Origin: a bacterium
GTDB lineage: Bacteria; Vulcanimicrobiota; Vulcanimicrobiia; Vulcanimicrobiales; Vulcanimicrobiaceae
NCBI GenBank assembly: GCA_021807065.1
Contig: JAKAPO010000002.1
Span: 1-32,026 of the forward strand
DNA: 32,026 bases
Direction of reading: 5' to 3'
Shown here: positions 14,530 to 20,159 of the stretch, in pieces
Numbering within the stretch: the stretch's first letter is position 1
Layout of the letters: each line of letters starts with the position of its first letter
Notes under the pieces: model-generated
The model's input: only the letters and a program-made list of their open reading frames with translations
The model's database searches: none
Told to the model about the DNA's origin: nothing
Position numbers and translations under genes: made by a program

Positions 14530-14669
14530 TGTGCGTTCCCCTCTCGCATCTTCCGGCGCTCTTCGACTAGCCCGGAGTCGATCAAAGCTTGGCGATAAAA
14601 CTCCCAAACGAATGGGATGCGCTCGCGGGCCTTGCGAAGCGCTTGGATCAACGATACATCGTCAGGCAT
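14526..14669 (-). CDS. Hypothetical protein, 47 aa
   Basis: A small, charged helical protein (LIQALRKARERIPFVWEFYR). The ATG at 14669 overlaps the end of the Ala-rich gene, and the stop overlaps the next ATG, consistent with coupled translation. No family recognised. Confidence 0.5.
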   Translation of the reverse strand: MPDDVSLIQALRKARERIPFVWEFYRQALIDSGLVEERRKMREGNAQ

Positions 14670-14862
14670 TGGGATCTCCCTTTTCCTCGTCGGCGGCGGC
14701 GCGGGCGGCGTCGGCGGCGGCGAGGGCGTCGTCGGCGGCGTCGTAGGCGTCGAGGGCGGCTTTGTAGGCGGCGCGGGCGGCGTTGCAGGCGGCGAGGGCG
14801 GCGCGTGCGGCGTCGTAGGCGGCGAGGGCGGCTGCCTCTCGGGCGCCGGTTTGATCGGTCAT
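14662..14862 (-). CDS. Ala-rich helical repeat protein 1
   Basis: A 66-aa protein that is almost half Ala, arranged as imperfect repeats (AAYDAARAALAACNAARAAY) that form one long amphipathic helix or Ala coiled coil. The DNA is a degenerate GGC/GTC triplet repeat on the plus strand, so length may vary by slippage. The next upstream gene encodes a similar but less repetitive protein, implying duplication. No enzymatic motif. Confidence 0.55.
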   Translation of the reverse strand: MTDQTGAREAAALAAYDAARAALAACNAARAAYKAALDAYDAADDALAAADAARAAADEEKGDPNA

Positions 14863-15047
14863 GACTTGCTCGATTCTGCGCCAGAGGCTTCAATGGCAGC
14901 GTAGTAGGCATCGTAGGCGGAAATATACTTCGTGCGAGCGGAGCGAGCGGCAATGTCAGCGGCGGTAAGAGCCGCATTAGCATCAGCGACGGCTTCCCGG
15001 GCTTTGTCCAGTTCGATGAGGGCGGCACTCTCGGCGGCATTGCTCAC
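14859..15047 (-). CDS. Ala-rich helical repeat protein 2
   Basis: A 62-aa Ala-rich helix (ADANAALTAADIAARSARTK) related in style to its downstream neighbour, but with more varied codons. GTG 15047 overlaps the exonuclease stop as GTGA. A structural or coiled-coil role is likely; partner unknown. Confidence 0.55.
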   Translation of the reverse strand: MSNAAESAALIELDKAREAVADANAALTAADIAARSARTKYISAYDAYYAAIEASGAESSKS

Positions 15048-15811
15048 GACTTGCTCGTTTCCGGTCTGGTTCTTTTTCGGAGCAGTTCTCCGAGGGAGTA
15101 CCGCAGGTCGGGTTTCAAGTCGGACATTGACCGCAGGCACCACTCAACGTAGTCGTCAGGAGCGTTCCCTAGCGGCTGGTTGCGATATTTTCCGAGAGGC
15201 CACGACGTGTAGAGTATCGGCGAAGCAGCGAAGCCAAGGAGATCGTCGAGAAGCATCGTGCCCGACGTTTCGCAGTACACCTGCAAAAGCGAATCGAGAA
15301 GCGCGGCCGTCACGATCACGTCGGCAAGCGCACGATGCGGCGCGGTGCCCATCATATCGAGCGAGAGCCCGAGATAGTACCGCAACGTCTGATTCGAGTA
15401 GCCTGGAGCATCGGGGAGAAGGTGTTGCGCCAGGCGCTTCGTATCGAGGAATCTCGCGTTCGACCGGAACGGTTCATCGGCATAAACGAACCGGTCGTCG
15501 AACTCGGAGCCATTGTGCGCGACCCAGACAACCGTCCCTTCGTTCCGTAATGCGGCTTCGATGTCGGCGCACGCATCTTCCCAGGTCGGCGCGTTCACCA
15601 CGTCCTCGTCGCGAATATGATGGATTGCCATTGTCTGCGGCGGGATTGGAACGCCGGGGTCAACGAGGGTCTGGAAGAAGCGAATCCCCTCTAGGCCGCC
15701 CGCGCCGAACCGCATGAACTTGCCGGCGATCTCGACGATGCGATCGGTTGCGGGGTCGAGGCCGCAAGTCTCAAGGTCGTAGATCACGAAGGTCGCATCG
15801 CTAATACGCAT
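15044..15811 (-). CDS. DnaQ-like 3'-5' exonuclease
   Basis: A 255-aa protein of the DEDD exonuclease superfamily. Exo I is FVIYDLETCGLDP (Asp11 and Glu13), Exo II lies in WVAHNGSEFDDRF (about 93-105), and Exo III is HRALADVIVTAALL (about 160-173) with the conserved His and Asp, so the active site looks complete. The C-terminal 50 residues (GKYRNQPLGNAPDDYVEWCL) resemble the DUF3820 module often fused to such enzymes. ATG 15811 starts five bases after the recT stop. It probably trims DNA or RNA ends in recombination or replication. Confidence 0.85.
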   Translation of the reverse strand: MRISDATFVIYDLETCGLDPATDRIVEIAGKFMRFGAGGLEGIRFFQTLVDPGVPIPPQTMAIHHIRDEDVVNAPTWEDACADIEAALRNEGTVVWVAHNGSEFDDRFVYADEPFRSNARFLDTKRLAQHLLPDAPGYSNQTLRYYLGLSLDMMGTAPHRALADVIVTAALLDSLLQVYCETSGTMLLDDLLGFAASPILYTSWPLGKYRNQPLGNAPDDYVEWCLRSMSDLKPDLRYSLGELLRKRTRPETSKS

Positions 15812-15816
15812 CCGGT

Positions 15817-16839
15817 TTACTGCGATCCATCCAGCAGCGTCAACGGCGGCGCTCCTGATTTCGCTGCGCCCTCGATTGCGACCATGATGCCATCCATCTG
15901 CCGAGGGACGAGGCTCTCCCACCCGCCGAAGTCTTGCACGACGGCCTCAAGACGCGCAGGGTCGCAGTTGCAACCATCGGCGAAGTCTTTGATTCCCTGA
16001 ACCTGCTCCGGGCTGATCTTCCGCGCATTGCCGGTACGCGGATGGATGCGCTCCTCGGGAGTCTTGGTGCGGTCTAGGAGCGCGGCCGACTTCGCCGCTT
16101 CGTGCGCGGCGATCTCCTCGTCGCGTAGCGCATCGAGGGCGCCCTTCTCCATTTGGCCGAATGTTTGCGCCGGAGGCTGGCCGAGTTGTGCGGCTAACTT
16201 TTCGCGTACTGCGTCGACGCGCGTGCTACCGACGACGACGTGCGGAGAGGGGGCGTCTTCGGGGGGGATGTCCGCTGCCTCTTCGGCGAATGAAAGCCCC
16301 TTGAGCGCATCGGGGAAAGCGTTGCGCCCGCAGAAACCGCGAGCACGCATCGCCATCATCCTCTCCTCATATTCCGACCACGGGCCCTGCTTTCCCCACA
16401 GTTTCGCTTTCTTTGCGTCGGCTACGGAGAAGGCCGAATGATACGGGGGCTCGCCCTGGCGCATCATTTCGCAATGCGCTACCCGTAGATCGCCTTCGCC
16501 TTCAATCCATTCGCGACACGAAATGAACTTCGGGTGCTGCTTAATTAACGCGAGCGCCGCATCCCCGTAGACCGCCGGTCGCCCATTTATGATGGCGATG
16601 TTCTGGATTGATTGCATCGGGCGTAGCCCACATTCGGCCCCCATTTGCACGGCAACCAGCACATTGCCGGGCTTCCCTCGGTAATCCCTCGGAGCGAGGT
16701 CCGAATTAGCAATGAGCGCGCAGAACGCTTGCAGCTCAGTAAAGGTCTGCGGGACGATCGAATAGCCCGCGCCACTCGTTTGGCGTTCGGCGAGCACCGA
16801 CGAAACGGTGCGTGGCTTCTGCTCTTGGTCCTCGTTCAC
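15817..16839 (-). CDS. recT: RecT-family single-strand annealing protein
   Basis: A 340-aa protein that anneals single-stranded DNA made by the partner exonuclease. The hallmark is the segment YRGKPGNVLVAVQMGAECGL followed by RPMQSIQNIAIINGRPAVYGDA (about 65-105), then an Arg-rich core (EERMMAMRARGFCGRN). The C-terminal 120 residues are variable, as usual. GTG 16839 is preferred because AAAGGA lies about eight bases upstream; an in-frame GTG at 16875 would overlap the exonuclease gene. The gene lies directly behind the YqaJ exonuclease, a standard phage recombination pair. Confidence 0.9.
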   Translation of the reverse strand: MNEDQEQKPRTVSSVLAERQTSGAGYSIVPQTFTELQAFCALIANSDLAPRDYRGKPGNVLVAVQMGAECGLRPMQSIQNIAIINGRPAVYGDAALALIKQHPKFISCREWIEGEGDLRVAHCEMMRQGEPPYHSAFSVADAKKAKLWGKQGPWSEYEERMMAMRARGFCGRNAFPDALKGLSFAEEAADIPPEDAPSPHVVVGSTRVDAVREKLAAQLGQPPAQTFGQMEKGALDALRDEEIAAHEAAKSAALLDRTKTPEERIHPRTGNARKISPEQVQGIKDFADGCNCDPARLEAVVQDFGGWESLVPRQMDGIMVAIEGAAKSGAPPLTLLDGSQ

Positions 16840-16843
16840 TTGT

Positions 16844-17836
16844 TCATCCTTTCGAAATGAGAAACCGCCGGCCACCCGGCAAAAGACAATCCTCGTAAGC
16901 GGCCTTGTGCTCTTTTCTCACGAGGGATTTATCGAGCACGGTCTTCGCGCATTTCGCCGCGATCTCTGGGTATCTATCGGCGAACACGCCCTCGTCGAAC
17001 TCGCGAGCGGACTTCCATGTTGCAAGTTTGCTACCCAGAAACGTCAAGGTGTCGGCGTTGCCCATGCCCGCGAGCACGAGCGTTTTCTGCGCGTCAAACT
17101 CGGCTTGCAAAGCGTCGATCTGCTCTTGTAGGCTACGCATCGAGAGGAGCGCGAGGTTCATCTCTGGGCTTGCTTCGACTGCGATCTCCCGGCTTACAGG
17201 GTAGCGTTTCCTCGCGTCCTCAATGGAGGTGATCTCAGGCGGTACGCCCGTTTTCACGCACTCCCAAAAGCGCGTCTCGGCCGCAATGAGCATCTCGATC
17301 AGAGGTTCGTCGCGAACGATGCGGTACTGCCGATACTGCTGGCCTCCGATGAGCGCCGCGACGTAGGCGACGGTTCGCCGGCGAACCGCGAGCTGGTGCT
17401 GCACCTGCACAATTACGCGGTCAGGAACCTCGTCGCCACTTTCGCCCCACTGTGCGGCGCCGCGATAGCCCGTCGTCTTGCACTCCAGTATCTCCGGCTC
17501 ACCTCCGGGCTCGGCGACAACCTCACGATCGAGGTTGGCGAGCATCCACGGGTGGTCGGGATGCTGAAGAATCGCGTTGACGCGGCGCACCTTGCGGCCG
17601 TTTCGCAAAGCGAACTCCTGCGCCACGACCTCTTCGAGCACTTGGCCGAAATGCACGGCCTCGTTATCCGAAAGGTCCTTGGGCTCGGCCTCGCCGCGCT
17701 TCTCTAGATAGAGATCGTAAGGACTGCGATCATCGTATCCCAGACCCACGACGGTAGGCGCATCGGACGCGCCGATGCCGCGCTTGCGTTCTTTGAGCCA
17801 ATCCTCGCGGCTCATGCCGACGGTGGAAATCTTCAC
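16844..17836 (-). CDS. YqaJ-type phage recombination exonuclease
   Basis: A 330-aa lambda-exonuclease-like PD-(D/E)XK enzyme that resects double-strand ends. Motifs in order: RGIGASDAPTVVG (residues 19-31), HFGQVLEEVVAQEF (about 62-75), WMLANLDREV with the metal Asp (about 96-105), ILECKTTG with the ExK pair (about 114-121) and VQVQHQLAV (about 142-150). All catalytic residues are present. The C-terminal part is a long helix (SMRSLQEQIDALQAEFDAQK). GTG 17836 overlaps the upstream stop as GTGA, so it is translationally coupled to the ribbon-helix-helix gene. Confidence 0.9.
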   Translation of the reverse strand: MKISTVGMSREDWLKERKRGIGASDAPTVVGLGYDDRSPYDLYLEKRGEAEPKDLSDNEAVHFGQVLEEVVAQEFALRNGRKVRRVNAILQHPDHPWMLANLDREVVAEPGGEPEILECKTTGYRGAAQWGESGDEVPDRVIVQVQHQLAVRRRTVAYVAALIGGQQYRQYRIVRDEPLIEMLIAAETRFWECVKTGVPPEITSIEDARKRYPVSREIAVEASPEMNLALLSMRSLQEQIDALQAEFDAQKTLVLAGMGNADTLTFLGSKLATWKSAREFDEGVFADRYPEIAAKCAKTVLDKSLVRKEHKAAYEDCLLPGGRRFLISKG

Positions 17837-17991
17837 GAGCTACGCTTCTCGCTTGCCTCGAAAGTGCGCTGCCAGGCAAGGATTGTTTCAATTTCCGCAG
17901 AGAGGGTCCGGTTATGCCGCTTCGCCTGCCCAGCCAGCCATCGTTTTATGACGGGGCTCAATCGCACGGTAAATCGTTCTGAATCAACCAT
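17833..17991 (-). CDS. Arc-like ribbon-helix-helix regulator
   Basis: A 52-aa protein with the strand ERFTVRLSP and two helices (VIKRWLAGQAKRHNRTLSAE, then IETILAW), the Arc/CopG fold that binds DNA as dimers. It is the first gene of the leftward early operon. ATG 17991 lies seven bases after a -10 element, so the transcript is probably leaderless. Operator-like arms CACCATCC and GGATGGTG flank the promoters just upstream, making it a good candidate for autoregulation of both early operons. Confidence 0.75.
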   Translation of the reverse strand: MVDSERFTVRLSPVIKRWLAGQAKRHNRTLSAEIETILAWQRTFEASEKRSS

Positions 17992-17998
17992 GGCCTTT

Positions 17999-18027
17999 AC
18001 TCTACACCATCCCGCACCCGTTGACAA
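17999..18027 (-). promoter_or_regulatory. Leftward early promoter
   Basis: On the minus strand TTGTCA and TAGAGT are separated by 17 bases, ending seven bases before the ATG at 17991. It drives the regulator, exonuclease and RecT operon, apparently without a leader. Its -35 overlaps the -35 of the rightward promoter. Confidence 0.65.
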
Positions 18028-18054
18028 GGTGTCGGTGCAGGGCATAGGATGGTG
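18005..18054. promoter_or_regulatory. Candidate operator pair CACCATCC / GGATGGTG
   Basis: Two perfect 8-bp inverted arms at 18005-18012 and 18047-18054, 42 bases apart, about four helical turns. One arm abuts the leftward -10 and the other overlaps the rightward -10, so one protein could repress both promoters. The ribbon-helix-helix protein encoded next door is the natural candidate. Confidence 0.5.
18021..18050 (+). promoter_or_regulatory. Rightward early promoter
   Basis: A consensus TTGACA and TAGGAT with an 18-base spacer. The transcript would start near 18057, precisely where the TnpB element now begins, so it runs antisense through tnpB before reaching the DciA-like gene at 19370. 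Confidence 0.55.
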
Positions 18055-18057
18055 GGG

Positions 18058-18250
18058 TTGACATGCTCTTCACCCTAAAGGGCGAAGATTCCAGGGAACT
18101 ACGCACGCGTAGCCCCTTGGTGCTTCACGTTTCGCTGGCGGTTGCCGCGACGAACCGTAGTCCGTTTTGGTCTTACGCCGCCTCCACGCGCAGTCACGGT
18201 CTGCCCGACCGCCAGAATGTTCTTCGCCGCGTTCTCGTCGCGGTCGTGAT
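18058..18250 (-). ncRNA. Predicted omega (reRNA) guide RNA scaffold
   Basis: TnpB nucleases use an RNA from the right end of their own element, overlapping the 3' end of tnpB. Here the final hairpin CUUCGCCC-UUUA-GGGUGAAG (one G-U pair) is followed by GCAUGUCAAC, the form expected of the scaffold end; the next bases (CCCACCATCCTATGCC on the minus strand) would be the guide. Position and hairpin are seen; the 5' boundary is arbitrary. Confidence 0.45.
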
Positions 18251-19274
18251 GCGTTCCGCACGATTGGCAGTCCCAAGCGCGAACGCTCATCGCCATGTCC
18301 TGCTTGATATATCCGCATGTCGAACAGGTCTTGCTCGACGGGTAAAAGCGATCGATAGCCACGACCTCTTTACCGTACCGCTTCGCCTTGTATTCGAGCA
18401 TCGTTCGGAACGAAGCCAAGCCTGCGTCAGAGATCGAACGCGCGAGACTTCGCAGTTTGCTCATGCCTCGAACGTGCAAGTCCTCGATGGCGATAAAATC
18501 GAATCGGCGCACGAGATCAAGCGTTGTTTTATGCAACGCATCCGCGCGAGTATCGGAAATCTTCTCGTACAATCTGGCAACTTTGAGCCGCGCTCGGTTC
18601 CAACGCCCGGAGCCTTTCTTACGACGAGAGAGTGTACGCTGGAGATGCGCGAGTTCTCCAAGCCGTCCTCCGAGATGGCGCGGATTAGAGATACGCTCTC
18701 CGTTCGAGAGTGTTGCCAGTCGGCTCAGCCCGAGATCGGCCCCGATAGCCTCTCCCGTTTTCGCCAGATGCTTCGGCTCGGGTTCGTCAAGGATGATCGT
18801 CACGTGATAGCGGCCCGAAGGGGACTTGGTTATCGTCACCGTCGTGGGGTCGCTTTGGAAATCACGCGACCATCGAACCTTGATGGAACCGACCTTTGCG
18901 AGCGTGAGTGTTTTCGTCGCTCGGTCATACTTGAAAGCAGAGCGCGTGTATTCGGCGCTCTGCTTCCGAGACTTCTTCTTGAAACTCGGGTAGCCAGAAC
19001 GCTTCTCAAAGAAGTTTACGAAAGCCGTTTGCAAGTGCCGCAAAGCCTGCTGGGGTGGAACGCACGAGGTTTCGCTCGCCCACGGCAAAAGGTTGCGCTG
19101 CTTCGTCCATTCGGCGCTCGTAAGGAGATCGTTCATGCGAACTCCGTTACGGAAAGAATCGCTTCGTAAGCGGAGCGCCCAGTTATAGGCATACCGGGCC
19201 ACACCGAACTCGCAAGCAAGATGTTGCGCCTGTTCAGGCGTTGGGTAGATTCGGAAACGATACCGTACTTTCAC
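18099..19274 (-). CDS. tnpB: TnpB RNA-guided endonuclease
   Basis: A 391-aa protein with all TnpB parts. The N-terminal helix-turn-helix begins RYRFRIYPTPEQAQHLAC, and the OrfB core includes YPSFKKKSRKQS. RuvC Asp180 lies in GADLGLSRLATL, RuvC Glu264 in IAIEDLHVRGM and the third Asp at about 346 in DRDENAAKNI. The zinc finger has CSTC (317-320) and CQSC (336-339). The reading frame is intact, so the nuclease is likely active. It starts with GTG 19274, eight bases after a -10, so it is probably leaderless. It cuts targets beside a TTGAC-like motif using the element's guide RNA. Confidence 0.93.
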   Translation of the reverse strand: MKVRYRFRIYPTPEQAQHLACEFGVARYAYNWALRLRSDSFRNGVRMNDLLTSAEWTKQRNLLPWASETSCVPPQQALRHLQTAFVNFFEKRSGYPSFKKKSRKQSAEYTRSAFKYDRATKTLTLAKVGSIKVRWSRDFQSDPTTVTITKSPSGRYHVTIILDEPEPKHLAKTGEAIGADLGLSRLATLSNGERISNPRHLGGRLGELAHLQRTLSRRKKGSGRWNRARLKVARLYEKISDTRADALHKTTLDLVRRFDFIAIEDLHVRGMSKLRSLARSISDAGLASFRTMLEYKAKRYGKEVVAIDRFYPSSKTCSTCGYIKQDMAMSVRAWDCQSCGTHHDRDENAAKNILAVGQTVTARGGGVRPKRTTVRRGNRQRNVKHQGATRA

Positions 19275-19282
19275 GCATTGAC

Positions 19283-19311
19283 ATTTTACCGCGTGAGCAC
19301 TAGACTGTCAA
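19283..19311 (-). promoter_or_regulatory. tnpB: tnpB promoter formed across the insertion junction
   Basis: TTGACA-N17-TAAAAT, nearly the sigma-70 consensus. The first five bases of the -35 are the TTGAC target motif outside the element, and the sixth is the first base of the element. The -10 lies eight bases before the GTG start. Confidence 0.65.
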
Positions 19312-19369
19312 GGAAAGGATGCGGCTCTTCCCCGGCCTGAACTCCGAGGTTTCCGCCACATAAAATCCG

Positions 19370-19825
19370 ATGACAACCGGATTGAATCGCCTGCGCGAAG
19401 CGTGGCCCGCGATCGTCGGCACCGACATCGCCGCCCACTCGAAACCGGTCCAGGTGTTGAACGGGGCCCTGCTCATCCTCACGGACTCCAGCGGATGGAG
19501 CCAGCAGGTCAGCCTGTTAACCGGCCACATCATCCCGGCCGTCAGCGAGATCGAGCCGACGATCGATCGTCTCCGGTTCCGCGTCGATGAGCAGGCGCTT
19601 TTAGGAGCGCCTAACAACGCCCTCACGTCGAAGACCCGGCGCGAAATCTTCGCCAGTTTCGAGGAGTACCTCCGCATCTTCGACCGGACTGCCCGGCTCT
19701 TTTTCACGCGCAACGTGGCCGGTATTCCGGTCAGTTCATTCACGGAATTGACCGAGGAGCAGGGGCAGAAGTTGCTCGAAGCCATTGAAATGGCCGGACC
19801 ACTTGAAAACCGCAGGCCGCGGTAG
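19370..19825 (+). CDS. DciA-like (DUF721) helicase-loader protein
   Basis: A 151-aa protein whose first 80 residues match the DciA/DUF721 pattern: LREAWPAIVGTDIAAHSKPV, then LLILTDSSGWSQQVSLLTGH and IDRLRFRV. DciA is the ancestral bacterial factor that helps load DnaB onto DNA; here it heads the operon containing an iteron initiator and DnaB. The C-terminal half is helical and not recognised. The linker residues LLGAPNN are encoded by palindrome copy 4. The ribosome binding site is weak. DciA is normally a host protein, so a phage copy is unusual. Confidence 0.75.
   Translation: MTTGLNRLREAWPAIVGTDIAAHSKPVQVLNGALLILTDSSGWSQQVSLLTGHIIPAVSEIEPTIDRLRFRVDEQALLGAPNNALTSKTRREIFASFEEYLRIFDRTARLFFTRNVAGIPVSSFTELTEEQGQKLLEAIEMAGPLENRRPR
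19601..19614. repeat. Palindrome copy 4, TTAGGAGCGCCTAA
   Basis: Identical to copy 3 at 6344 over 14 bases, with similar flanks (TTTAGGAGCGCCTAAYAA). It lies in frame inside the DciA-like gene between the recognised domain and the C-terminal half. Confidence 0.6.
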
Positions 19826-19835
19826 TAGAATCATC

Positions 19836-19979
19836 GGGCTGGCGCAGCCCAGGCCAGGGTAGCGCACGCGCATTTCGACGCCGAGAAGGCTACGTCGAAG
19901 GGCTTCTCGGCGGCAGCAACTGCGGGCGCCGGCACCCTTTCCGAACCTCCCCGACGTGCATCTCACGGGGAGGTTTTCT
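19836..19979 (+). ncRNA. Structured leader RNA, riboswitch-like, burying a ribosome binding site
   Basis: The gap after the DciA stop can fold as follows. GGGCTG/CAGCCC (19836-19850) forms a tri-loop stem. TTCGACG (19874-19880) pairs with CGTCGAA (19893-19899), and CCGAGAAG (19881-19888) pairs with CTTCTCGG (19903-19910); these interlock as a pseudoknot or are mutually exclusive hairpins. GCAG/CTGC (19913-19923) is a small stem. AACCTCCCCG (19944-19953) pairs perfectly over 10 bp with CGGGGAGGTT (19966-19975), hiding the GGGGAGG binding site of the TTG at 19980. The T-rich TTTTCTTT that follows also fits a terminator. No known RNA class recognised. Confidence 0.6.
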
Positions 19980-20159
19980 TTGCCACAGCCAGCGCAGGTC
20001 CTAGAGATCGGCGATGTCGTCGTCCTCGAATTGCAGCATCCTCGTGGTGCGGCCCCGGTGGGCGAGATCCGATCGATCGATGCCTGGGGCATCCGGCTGA
20101 CGCGGATTGATTGGCCGACCAAGACCTTCACGGGCTCAGATATGGCGATTCCTTCGTGA
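19980..20159 (+). CDS. Small beta-rich protein under leader control
   Basis: A 59-aa protein (ILEIGDVV-type strands: VLEIGDVVVLELQHP, GEIRSIDAWGIRLTRIDW) resembling a small SH3-like or Sm-like barrel. The TTG start is chosen because GGGGAGG lies six bases before it; a GTG at 19956 would place that site inside the gene. The stop overlaps the initiator's GTG. Function unknown; a role in replication is suggested only by operon position. Confidence 0.55.
   Translation: MPQPAQVLEIGDVVVLELQHPRGAAPVGEIRSIDAWGIRLTRIDWPTKTFTGSDMAIPS

Larger units (their letters stand above)
18057..19306 (-). mobile_element. TnpB-only IS200/IS605-type (IS1341-like) element
   Basis: About 1250 bases holding a single tnpB. 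On the minus strand the left end follows TTGAC (19311-19307), a typical insertion motif of these elements, and includes the CACGC/GCGTG arms at 19295-19291 and 19276-19272. The right end has a strong hairpin at 18087-18068 followed by AGCATGTCAAC. No terminal inverted repeats or target duplication are expected. No tnpA is present, so movement would need a transposase in trans. End points are estimates to within a few bases. Confidence 0.65.

Noticed and set aside
14589..14864. Arg/Gly-rich plus-strand frames across the GGC repeat region
   Set aside because: Low-complexity shadows of the Ala-rich gene; no start signals.
18063..19169. 368-codon open frame on the plus strand across the TnpB element
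   Set aside because: It is antisense to an intact tnpB with all catalytic motifs; its own translation shows no domain and is explained by GC-rich codon structure.
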